Source of the DNA: Megachile rotundata
Lineage: Eukaryota > Arthropoda > Insecta > Hymenoptera > Megachilidae
Assembly (NCBI RefSeq): GCF_050947335.1
Contig: NW_027473848.1
Span: forward strand, 62,001-126,000
Direction: 5' to 3'
Length of the DNA stretch: 64,000 bases
The position numbers and the translations under genes are program-made. How positions within the stretch are numbered: position 1 is the first letter of the stretch; the number at the start of each line of letters is the position of its first letter. The notes under the pieces were generated by a model, which did no database searches, was not told the DNA's origin, and worked only from the letters and a program-made list of their open reading frames with translations. This document shows positions 53,198 through 64,000 of the stretch, one piece after another.

Positions 53198-55522
53198 GGC
53201 TAATAATATGAGTTAGATTGATAATAGTGAGTGTAATAAGTATAGTGAATGTCGTTCTATCGATCATATCAGCATAATACGGGTAATAATATGAGTTGGA
53301 TTGATAATAATAAGAGTAATGAGTATAGTAATTGTAGGTCTACCGATCGTATAAGCATAATATGGCTAATAATATGAGTCAGATTCATAATAATAACAGT
53401 AATAAGTATAGTAATTGTCGTTCTATCGATCATTTAAGCATAATATGGGTAATAATATGAGTCAGGTTGATAATAATAACAGTAATAAGTATAGTAATTG
53501 TCGTTCTATCGATAATATAAGCATAATATGGCTAATAATATGAGTTAGATTGATAATACTAAGAGTAGTGAGTATAGTAGTTCTCGTTCTATCGATCATA
53601 TAAGCATAATACGGCTAATAATGTGAGTTAGATTGATAATAATAAGAGTAATAAGTATAGTAATTGTCGTTCTACCGATCATATAAGCATAATAAGGCTA
53701 ATAATATGAGTTAGATTGATAATACTAAGAGTAGTGAGTATAGTAATTCTCGTTCTATCGATCATATAAGCATAATATGGCTAATAATATGAGTTAGATT
53801 GATAATAATAAGAGTAATGAGTATAGTAATTGTAGATCTATCGATCATTTAAGCATAATATGGCTAATAATATGAGTCAGATTGATAAGAATAACAGTAA
53901 TAAGTATAGTAATTGTCGTTCTATCGATAATATAAGCATAATATGGCTAATAATATGAGTTAGATTGATAATACTATGAGTAGTGAGTATAGTAGTTCTC
54001 GTTCTATCGATCATATAAGCATAATATGGCTAATAATATGAGTTAGATTGATAATAATAAGAGTAATAAGTATAGTAATTGTAGATCTATCGATCATTTA
54101 AGCATAATATGGCTAATAATATGAGTTAGATTGATAATAATAACAGTAATAAGTATAGTAATTGTCGTTCTATCGATCATTTAAGCATAATATGGCTAAT
54201 AATATGAGTTAGATTGATAATAATAAGAGTAGTAAGTATAGTAATTGTCGTTCTATCGATCATATAAGCATAATATGGCTAATAATATGAGTTAGATTGA
54301 TAATAATAAGAGTAATAAGTATAGTAATTGTCGTTCTATCGATCATTTAAGCATAATATGGGTAATAATATGAGTCAGATTGATAATAATAACAGTAATA
54401 AGTATAGTAATTGTCGTTCTATCGATAATATAAGCATAATATGGCTAATAATATGAGTTAGATTGATAATACTAAGAGTAGTGAGTATAGTAGTTCTCGT
54501 TCTATCGATCATATAAGCATAATACGGCTAATAATGTGAGTTAGATTGATAATAATAAGAGTAATAAGTATAGTAATTGTCGTTCTACCGATCATATAAG
54601 CATAATAAGGCTAATAATATGAGTTAGATTGATAATACTAAGAGTAGTGAGTATAGTAATTCTCGTTCTATCGATCATATAAGCATAATATGGCTAATAA
54701 TATGAGTTAGATTGATAATAATAAGAGTAATGAGTATAGTAATTGTAGATCTATCGATCATTTAAGCATAATATGGCTAATAATATGAGTCAGATTGATA
54801 AGAATAACAGTAATAAGTATAGTAATTGTCGTTCTATCGATAATATAAGCATAATATGGCTAATAATATGAGTTAGATTGATAATACTATGAGTAGTGAG
54901 TATAGTAGTTCTCGTTCTATCGATCATATAAGCATAATATGGCTAATAATATGAGTTAGATTGATAATAATAAGAGTAATAAGTATAGTAATTGTAGATC
55001 TATCGATCATTTAAGCATAATATGGCTAATAATATGAGTTAGATTGATAACAATAACAGTAATAAGTATAGTAATTGTCGTTCTATCGATCATTTAAGCA
55101 TAATATGGGTAATAATATGAGTCAGATTGATAATAATAACAGTAATAAGTATAGTAATTGTCGTTCTATCAATAATATAAGCATAATATGGCTAATAATA
55201 TGAGTTAGATTGATAATACTAAGAGTAGTGAGTATAGTAGTTCTCGTTCTATCGATCATATAAGCATAATATGGCTAATAATATGAGTTAGATTGATAAT
55301 AATAAGAGTAATAAGTATAGTAATTGTCGTTCTATCGATCATATAAGCATAATATGGCTAATAATATGAGTTAGATTGATAATACTAAGAGCAGTGAGTA
55401 TAGTAATTCTCGTTCTATCGATCATATAAGCATAATATGGCTAATAATATGAGTTAGATTGATAATAATAAGAGTAATGAGTATAGTAATTGTAGATCTA
55501 TCGATCATTTAAGCATAATATG
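53198..55522. repeat. Block with two J-containing modules eleven units apart
   Basis: GTCGTTCTACCG occurs at 53,666 and 54,579 (913 bp, 11 units). The same 11-unit spacing separates J units at 29,101 and 30,014, so this block resembles 29.0-30.9 kb. F-G-H trimers bound it at 53,198 and 55,522. Confidence 0.78.
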
Positions 55523-58500
55523 GCTAATAATATGAGTTAGATTGATAATAGTGAGTGTAATAAGTATAGTGAATGTCGTTCTATCGATCATATCAGCATA
55601 ATACGGGTAATAATATGAGTTGGATTGATAATAATAAGAGTAATGAGTATAGTAATTGTAGGTCTATCGATCATATAAGCATAATATGGCTAATAATATG
55701 AGTCAGATTCATAATAATAACAGTAATAAGTATAGTAATTGTCGTTCTATCGATCATATAAGCATAATATGGCTAATAATATGAGTTAGAGTGATAATAC
55801 TAAGAGTAGTGAGTACAGTAATTCTCATTCTATCGATCATTTAAGCATAATATGGCTAATAATATGAGTTAGATTGATAATAATAACAGTAATAAGTATA
55901 GTAATTGCCGTTCTATCGATAATATAACCATAATATGGCTAATAATATGAGTTAGATTGATAATACTAAGAGTAGTGAGTATAGTAATTCTCGTTCTATC
56001 GATCATATAAGCATAATATGGCTAATAATACGAGTTAGATTGATAATAATAAGAGTAATAAGTATAGCAATTGTCGTTCTATCGATCATTTAAGCATAAT
56101 ATGGCTAATAATATGAGTTAGATTGATAATAATAAGAGTAATGAGTATAGTAATTGTAGTTCTATCGATCATATCTGCATAATATGGTTAATAATATGAG
56201 TTAGATTGATAATAATAAGAGTAGTAAGTATAGTAATTGTCGTTCTATCGATAATATAAGCATAATATGGCTAATAATATGAGTTAGATTGATAATACTA
56301 AGAGTAGTGAGTATAGTAATTCTCGTTCTATCGATCATATAAGCATAATATGGCTAATAATATGAGTTAGATTGATAATAATAAGGGTAATAAGTATAGT
56401 AATTGTCGTTCTCTCGATCATGTAAGCATAATATGGCTAATAATATGAGTTAGAGTGATAATACTAAGAGTAGTGAGTACAGTAATTCTCATTCTATCGA
56501 TCATATAAGCATAATATGGCTAGTAATATGAGTTAGATTGATAATAATAAGAGTAATAAGTACAGTATTTCTCGTTCTATCGATCATGTAAGCATAATAT
56601 GGCTAATAATACGAGTTAGATTGATAATAATAAGAGTAATGAGTATAGTAATTGTAGATCTATCGATCATTTAAGCATAATATGGCTAATAATATGAGTT
56701 AGATTGATAACAATAACAGTAATAAGTATAGTAATTGTCGTTCTATCGATAATATAATCATAATATGGCTAATAATATGAGTTAGATTGATAATACTAAG
56801 AGTAGTGAGTATAGTAATTCTCGTTCTATCGATCATATAAGCATAATATGGCTAATAATATGAGTTAGATTGATAATAATAACAGTAATAAGTATAGTAA
56901 TTGTCGTTCTATAGATAATATAATCATAATATGGCTAATAATATGAGTTAGATTGATAATACTAAGAGTAGTGAGTATAGTAATTGTCGTTCTATCGATC
57001 ATATAAGCATAATATGGCTAATAATATGAGTTAGATTGATAATAATAAGAGTAATAAGTATAGTATTTGTCGTTCTATCGATCATGTAAGCATAATATGG
57101 CTAATAATACGAGTTAGATTGATAATAATAAGAGTAATGAGTATAGTTATTGTCGTTCTATCGATCATTTAAGCATAATATGGGTAATAATATGAGTCAG
57201 ATTGATAATAATAACAGTAATAAGTATAGTAATTGTCGTTCTATCGATAATATAAGCATAATATGGCTAATAATATGAGTTAGATTGATAATACTAAGAG
57301 TAGTGAGTATAGTAGTTCTCGTTCTATCGATCATATAAGCATAATATGGCTAATAATATGAGTTAGATTGATAATAATAAGAGTAATGAGTATAGTAATT
57401 GTAGATCTATCGATCATTTAAGCATTATATGGCTAATAATATGAGTTAGATTGATAATAATAACAGTAATAAGTATAGTAATTGTCGTTCTATCGATCAT
57501 TTAAGCATAATATGGGTAATAATATGAGTCAGATTGATAATAATAACAGTAATAAGTATAGTAATTGTCGTTCTATCGATAATATAAGCATAATATGGCT
57601 AATAATATGAGTTAGATTGATAATACTGCGAGTAGTGAGTATAGTAGTTCTCGTTCTATCGATCATATAAGCATAATATGGCTAATAATATGAGTTAGAT
57701 TGATAATAATAAGAGTAATAAGTATAGTAATTGTCGTTCTATCGATAATATAAGCATAATATGGCTAATAATATGAGTTAGATTGATAATACTAAGAGTA
57801 GTGAGTATAGTAATTCTCGTTCTATCGATCATATAAGCATAATATGGCTAATAATATGAGTTAGATTGATAATAATAAGAGTAATAAGTATAGTAATTGT
57901 CGTTCTATCGATCATATAAGCATAATATGGCTAATAATATGAGTTAGATTGATAATAATAACAGTAATAAGTATAGTAATTGTCGTTCTATCGATCATAT
58001 AAGCATAATATGGCTAATAATATGAGTTAGATTGATAATAATAAGAGTAATGAGTATAGTAATTGTAGATCTATCGATCATTTAAGCATAATATGGCTAA
58101 TAATATGAGTTAGATTGATAATAGTGAGTGTAATAAGTATAGTGAATGTCGTTCTATCGATCATATCAGCATAATACGGGTAATAATATGAGTTGGATTG
58201 ATAATAATAAGAGTAATGAGTATAGTAATTGTAGGTCTATCGATCGTATAAGCATAATATGGCTAATAATATGAGTCAGATTCATAATAACAACAGTAAT
58301 AAGTATAGTAATTGTCGTTCCATCGATCATATAAGCATAATATGGCTAATAATATGAGTTAGAGTGATAATACTAAGAGTAGTGAGTACAGTAATTCTCA
58401 TTCTATCGATCATTTAAGCATAATATGGCTAATAATATGAGTTAGATTGATAATAATAACAGTAATAAGTATAGTAATTGTCGTTCTATCGATAATACAA

Positions 58501-59339
58501 CCATAATATGGCTAATAATATGAGTTACATTGATAATACTAAGAGTAGTGAGTATAGTAATTCTCGTTCTATCGATCATATAAGCATAATATGGCTACTA
58601 ATATGAGTTAGATTGATAATAATAAGAGTAATAAGTATAGTAATTGTCGTTCTCTCGATCATATAAGCATAATATGGCTAATAATATGAGTTGGAGTGAT
58701 AATACTAAGAGTAGTGAGTACAGTAATTCTCATTCTATCGATCATATAAGCATAATATTGCTAATAATATGAGTTAGATTGATAATAATAAGAGTAATAA
58801 GTATAGTAATTGTCGTTCTATCGATCATATAAGCATAATAAGGCTAATAATATGAGTTAGATTGATAATACTAAGAGTAGTGAGTATAGTAATTGTCGTT
58901 CTATCGATCATATAAGCATAATATGGCTAATAATATGAGTTAGATTGATAATAATAACAGTAATAAGTATAGTAATTGTCGTTCTATCGATAATATAATC
59001 ATAATATGGCTAATAATATGAGTTAGATTGATAATACTAAGGGTAGTGAGTATAGTAATTGTCGTTCTATCGATCATATAAGCATAATATGGCTAATAAT
59101 ATGTGTTATATTGATAATAATAAGAGTAATAAGTATAGTATTTGTCGTTCTATCGATCATGTAAGCATAATATGGCTAATAATACGAGTTAGATTGATAA
59201 TAATAAGAGTAATGAGTATAGTAATTGTCGTTCTATCGATCATTTAAGCATAATATGGGTAATAATATGAGTCAGATTGATAATAATAACAGTAATAAGT
59301 ATAGTAATTGTCGTTCTATCGATAATATAAGCATAATAT

Positions 59340-59422
59340 GGCTAATAATATGAGTTAGATTGATAATACTAAGAGTAGTGAGTATAGTAATTGTAGATCT
59401 ATCGATCATTTAAGCATAATAT
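59340..59422 (+). repeat. Hybrid A/C monomer at a 10-unit tandem duplication
   Basis: The unit has an A core (ATACTAAGAGTAGTGAG) but a C end (TTGTAGATC, CATTTAAGC). It is followed by a GTCAG/GAATAACAG unit and then a unit starting GAGTTGGAGTG, which restarts the series seen 10 units earlier. TATATTGCT at about 58,754 recurs at 59,584, and the GAGTTAT/GTGTTAT frame at 59,059 recurs at 59,889, both 830 bp apart. Confidence 0.78.
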
Positions 59423-60076
59423 GGCTAATAATATGAGTCAGATTGATAAGAATAACAGTAATAAGTATAGTAATTGTCGTTCTATCGATAATATAAGCAT
59501 AATATGGCTAATAATATGAGTTGGAGTGATAATACTAAGAGTAGTGAGTACAGTAATTCTCATTCTATCGATCATATAAGCATAATATTGCTAATAATAT
59601 GAGTTAGATTGATAATAATAAGAGTAATAAGTATAGTAATTGTCGTTCTATGGATCATATAAGCATAATAAGGCTAATAATATGAGTTAGATTGATAATA
59701 CTAAGAGTAGTGAGTATAGTAATTGTCGTTCTATCGATCATATAAGCATAATATGGCTAATAATATGAGTTAGATTGATAATAATAACAGTAATAAGTAT
59801 AGTAATTGTCGTTCTATCGATAATATAATCATAATATGGCTAATAATATGAGTTAGATTGATAATACTAAGAGTAGTGAGTATAGTAATTGTCGTTCTAT
59901 CGATCATATAAGCATAATATGGCTAATAATATGAGTTATATTGATAATAATAAGAGTAATAAGTATAGCATTTGTCGTTCTATCGATCATGTAAGCATAA
60001 TATGGCTAATAATACGAGTTAGATTGATAATAATAAGAGTAATGAGTATAGTAATTGTCGTTCTATCGATCATTTA

Positions 60077-62060
60077 AGCATAATATGGGTAATAATATGA
60101 GTCAGATTGATAATAATAACAGTAATAAGTATAGTAATTGTCGTTCTATCGATAATATAAGCATAATATGGCTAATAATATGAGTTAGATTGATAATACT
60201 AAGAGTAGTGAGTATAGTAGTTCTCGTTCTATCGATCATATAAGCATAATATGGCTAATAATATGAGTTAGATTGATAATAATAAGAGTAATAAGTATAG
60301 TAATTGTCGTTCTATCGATCATTTAAGCATAATATGGGTAATAATATGAGTTAGATTGATAATACTAAGAGTAGTGAGTATAGTAATTCTCGTTCTATCG
60401 ATCATATAAGCATAATATGGCCAATAATATGAGTCAGATTCATAATAATAACAGTAATAAGTATAGTAATTGTCGTTCCATCGATCATATAAGCATAATA
60501 TGGCTAATAATATGAGTTAGAGTGATAATACTAAGAGTAGTGAGTACAGTAATTCTCATTCTATCGATCATTTAAGCATAATATGGCTAATAATATGAGT
60601 TAGATTGATAATAATAACAGTAATAAGTATAGTAATTGTCGTTCTATCGATAATACAACCATAATATGGCTAATAATATGAGTTACATTGATAATACTAA
60701 GAGTAGTGAGTATAGTAATTCTCGTTCTATCGATCATATAAGCATAATATGGCTAATAATATGAGTTAGATTGATAATAATAAGAGTAATAAGTATAGTA
60801 ATTGTCGTTCTCTCGATCATATAAGCATAATATGGCTAATAATATGAGTTGGAGTGATAATACTAAGAGTAGTGAGTACAGTAATTCTCATTCTATCGAT
60901 CATATAAGCATAATATTGCTAATAATATGAGTTAGATTGATAATAATAAGAGTAATAAGTATAGTAATTGTCGTTCTATCGATCATATAAGCATAATAAG
61001 GCTAATAATATGAGTTAGATTGATAATACTAAGAGTAGTGAGTATAGTAATTGTCGTTCTATCGATCATATAAGCATAATATGGCTAATAATATGAGTTA
61101 GATTGATAATAATAAGAGTAATGAGTATAGTAATTGTAGTTCTATCGATCATTTAAGCATAATATGGCTAATAATATGAGTTAGATTGATAATAATAACA
61201 GTAATAAGTATAGTAATTGTCGTTCTATCGATAATATAACCATAGTACGGCTAATAATATGAGTTAGATTGATAATACTAAGAGCAGTGAGTATAGTAAT
61301 TCTCGTTCTATCGATCATATGAGCATAATATGGCTAATAATATGAGTTAGATTGATAATAATAAGAGTAATAAGTATAGTAATTGTCGTTCTCTCGATCA
61401 TATAAGCATAATATGGCTAATAATATGAGTTAGAGTGATAATACTAAGAGTAGTGAGTACAGTAATTCTCATTCTATCTATCATATAAGCATAATATGGC
61501 TAGTAATATGAGTTAGATTGATAATAATAAGAGTAATAAGTATAGTATTTGTCGTTCTATCGATGATGTAAGCATAATATGGCTAATAATACGAGTTAGA
61601 TTGATAATAATAAGAGTAATGAGTATAGTAATTGTAGATCTATCGATCATTTAAGCATAATATGGCTAATAATATGAGTTAGATTGATAATAATAACAGT
61701 AATAAGTATAGTAATTGTCGTTCTATCGATAATATAATCATAATATGGCTAATAATATGAGTTAGATTGATAATACTAAGAGTAGTGAGTATAGTAATTG
61801 TCGTTCTATCGATCATATAAGCATAATATGGCTAATAATATGAGTTATATTGATAATAATAAGAGTAATAAGTATAGTATTTGTCGTTCTATCGATCATG
61901 TAAGCATAATATGGCTAATAATACGAGTTAGATTGATAATAATAAGAGTAATGAGTATAGTAATTGTCGTTCTATCGATCATTTAAGCATAATATGGGTA
62001 ATAATATGAGTCAGATTGATAATAATAACAGTAATAAGTATAGTAATTGTCGTTCTATCG
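60077..62060. repeat. Satellite block related to 5.9-8.1 kb and 33.6-35.1 kb
   Basis: GGCCAATAATATGAG at 60,419, the CATCGATC change (CGTTCCATC near 60,476), ACAACC and GAGTTACATTG units follow in the same order as at 7.14-7.5 kb and 34.36-34.7 kb. Three units present at 34.1-34.36 kb are missing just before 60,419. The GAGTTATATTG series recurs 23 units later, at 61,798. I see only satellite here. Confidence 0.78.
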
Positions 62061-63890
62061 ATAATATAAGGCAAATATGGCTAATAATATGAGTTAGATT
62101 GATAATACTAAGAGTAGTGAGTATAGTAGTTCTCGTTCTATCGATCATATAAGCATAATATGGCTAATAATATGAGTTAGATTGATAATAATAAGAGTAA
62201 TAAGTATAGTAATTGTCGTTCTATCGATCATTTAAGCATAATATGGGTAATAATATGAGTTTAGATTGATAATACTAAGAGTAAGTGAGTATAGTAATTC
62301 TCGTTCTATCGATCATATAAGCATAATATGGCTAATAATATGAGTTAGATTGATAATAATAAGAGTAATGAGTATAGTAATTGTAGTTCTATCGATCATT
62401 TAAGCATAGTATGGCTAATAATATGAGTTAGATTGATAATAATAACAGTAAATAAGTATAGTAATTGTCGTTCTATCGATAATATAACCATAATACGGCT
62501 AATAATATGAGTTAGATTGATAATACTAAGAGTAGTGAGTATAGTAATTCTCGTTCTATCGATCATATAAGCATAATATGGCTAATAATATGAGTTAGAT
62601 TGATAATAATAAGAGTAATAAGTATAGTAATTGTCGTTCTCTCGATCATATAAGCATAATATGGCTAATAATATGAGTTAGAGTGATAATACTAAGAGTA
62701 AGTGAGTACAGTAATTCTCATCTATCTATCTATCATATAAGCATAATATGGCTAGTAATATGAGTTAGATTGATAATAATAAGAGTAATAAGTATAGTAT
62801 TTGTCGTTCTATCGATCATGTAAGCATAATATGGCTAATAATACGAGTTAGATTGATAATAATAAGAGTAATGAGTATAGTAATTGTAGATCTATCGATC
62901 ATTTAAGCATAATATGGCTAATAATATGAGTTAGATTGATAATAATAACAGTAATAAGTATAGTAATTGTCGTTCTATCGATAATATAATCATAATATGG
63001 CTAATAATATGAGTTAGATTGATAATACTAAGAGTAGTGAGTATAGTAATTCTCGTTCTATCGATCATATAAGCATAATATGGCCAATAATATGAGTTAG
63101 ATTGATAATAATAAGAGTAATAACTATAGTATTTGTCGTTCTATCGATCATATAAGCATAATATGGCTAATAATATGAGTTAGATTGATAATAATAAGAG
63201 TAATAAGTATAGTAATTGTCGTTCTATCGATCATTTAAGCATAATATGGGTAATAATATGAGTCAGATTGATAATAATAACAGTAATAAGTATAGTAATT
63301 GTCGTTCTATCGATAATATAAGCATAATATGGCTAATAATATGAGTTAGATTGATAATACTAAGAGTAGTGAGTATAGTAATTCTCGTTCTATCGATCAT
63401 ATAAGCATAATAATGGCTAATAATATGAGTTAGATTGATAATAATAAGAGTAATAAGTATAGTAATTGTCGTTCTATCGATCATATAAGCACAATAAGGC
63501 TAATAATATGAGTTAGATTGATAATACTAAGAGTAGTGAGTATAGTAATTCCCGTTCTATCGATCATATAAGCATAATATGGCTAATAATATGAGTTAGA
63601 TTGATAATAATAAGAGTAATAAGCAGAGTAATTGTCGTTCTATCGATCATATAAGCATAATAAGGCTAATAATATGAGTTAGATTGATAATACTAAGAGT
63701 AGTGAGTATAGTAATTGTCGTTCTATCGATCATATAAGCATAATATGGCTAATAATATGAGTTAGATTGATAATAATAAGAGTAATGAGTATAGTAATTG
63801 TAGTTCTATCGATCATTTAAGCATAATATGGCTAATAATATGAGTTAGATTGATAATAATAACAGTAATAAGTATAGTCCATTGTCGTTC
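62060..63890. other. Cluster of single-base insertions near the window end
   Basis: AAGGCAAATATGG near 62,069 is a rearranged AAGCATAATATGG. Insertions follow: GAGTTTAGATTG near 62,259 (+1), GAGTAAGTGAG near 62,281 and 62,699 (+1 each), CAGTAAATAAG near 62,450 (+1), an extra TCTATC step near 62,720 (+3), CATAATAATGGCT near 63,411 (+1) and TAGTCCATTG near 63,878 (+1). The sum is +9, which equals the measured phase shift of the last unit. All net changes are insertions. Confidence 0.88.
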
Positions 63891-64000
63891 TATTGATCAT
63901 ATAAGCATAATAAGGCTAATAATATGAGTTAGATTGATAATACTAAGAGTAGTGAGTATAGTAATTCTCGTTCTATCGATCATATAAGCATAATATGGCT

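Larger units (their letters stand above)
1..64000. repeat. 83-bp satellite DNA array filling the whole window
   Basis: The sequence is a head-to-tail tandem repeat with an 83-bp period and about 771 units. All units read in the same direction and no other sequence interrupts them. GC content of the commonest unit is about 24% (20 of 83 bases). Base composition is strand-asymmetric: that unit has about 14 G and 6 C, and 34 A and 29 T, on the given strand. Diagnostic variants lie at exact multiples of 83 bp over tens of kilobases; for example a variant at 1,627 recurs at 25,614, exactly 289 units later. Stop codons fill all forward frames, and because 83 is not a multiple of 3 any frame shifts at each unit, so long ORFs cannot form. 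No gene, RNA gene, transposon, promoter or terminator is visible. An array of this kind is most likely eukaryotic heterochromatin; host and chromosomal location cannot be deduced. Confidence 0.98.

Noticed and set aside
63263..63484. A 73-residue ORF on the minus strand
   Set aside because: It is open because a single-base insertion near 63,411 makes one unit 84 bp, a multiple of 3, so the frame continues into the next unit. The peptide is two rounds of the same low-complexity translation (each starting MIDRT), and the insertion lies in a cluster of likely sequence errors.
1..64000. CRISPR array
   Set aside because: The repeat is continuous with no unique spacers; the 83-bp units follow one another directly and no cas gene is present.
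1..64000. Plasmid or phage iteron origin
   Set aside because: Iterons are short (about 20 bp) and few. A 64-kb array of 83-bp units with no replication gene does not fit.
1..64000. Strict dimeric (166-bp) higher-order repeat
   Set aside because: A-type units occur at gaps of two to five units (for example at 1, 333, 499, 831, 1,080 and 1,495), so no regular dimer exists.
1..64000. Transposable element, tRNA or rRNA hidden in the array
   Set aside because: Every stretch I read belongs to the 83-bp unit in one orientation. There is no inverted copy, terminal repeat, target-site duplication or GC-rich segment as an RNA gene or element would give.

Overview
The window is one uninterrupted head-to-tail satellite DNA array. 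I find no protein-coding gene, RNA gene, transposable element, CRISPR array or unique sequence in it. The repeat unit is 83 bp, AT-rich (about 24% GC in the commonest form), and present about 771 times, always in the same orientation. The type of organism cannot be read directly. An array of this size, with higher-order organisation and no gene, is typical of eukaryotic heterochromatin (pericentromeric, centromeric or subtelomeric). Nothing points to a bacterium or virus, and I do not recognise the monomer as a named satellite.

Each unit starts at GGCTAATAATATGAG, passes through a TAA-rich triplet core (GATAATAATAAGAGTAA), then a more complex 3' part (TTGTCGTTCTATCGATCAT) and ends AAGCATAATAT. 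Units fall into roughly a dozen recurring variants, called A, A', B, B', C, D, E, F, G, H, I and J below. Unit starts are congruent to 1 modulo 83 from base 1 to about 26,146, to 81 from there to about 46.7 kb, and to 78 from about 47.75 to 62.2 kb. Phase is therefore almost perfectly kept for 62 kb.

Above the monomer level the array is a mosaic of nested segmental duplications whose offsets are whole numbers of units. They include 10, 19, 22, 23, 37, 69, 72 and 74 units locally, and 231, 289, about 311, 334, about 400 to 404 and 674 units at long range. A fixed F-G-H trimer occurs 22 times and is a good ruler. Hybrid units that switch variant type mid-monomer mark places where whole units were gained or lost without breaking phase, as unequal crossing-over predicts.

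Region by region: 1-5.03 kb matches 24.0-30.9 kb. 4.98-6.64 kb matches 32.7-34.36 kb. 5.8-7.14 kb also matches 61.7-63.08 kb. 7.14-15.6 kb matches 40.3-48.4 kb. 10.1-15.6 kb is repeated at 15.9-21.3 kb. 19.8-22.85 kb is repeated at 22.9-25.9 kb. 31.0-35.1 kb is repeated at 37.1-41.1 kb. 35.1-39.2 kb matches 54.3-58.4 kb. 50.5-52.0 kb is partly re-duplicated at 52.06-52.72 kb. Two stretches (45.9-47.75 kb and 62.06-63.89 kb) hold nearly all the single-base indels in the window and look like poorly polished sequence or locally decaying repeats.

There are no genes to work together. The window's interest lies in how the array evolved, in regularly spaced CGATA/TATCGATA motifs, and in the assembly questions raised by the indel clusters. 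Block boundaries and identities were read by eye from diagnostic variants, not by alignment.
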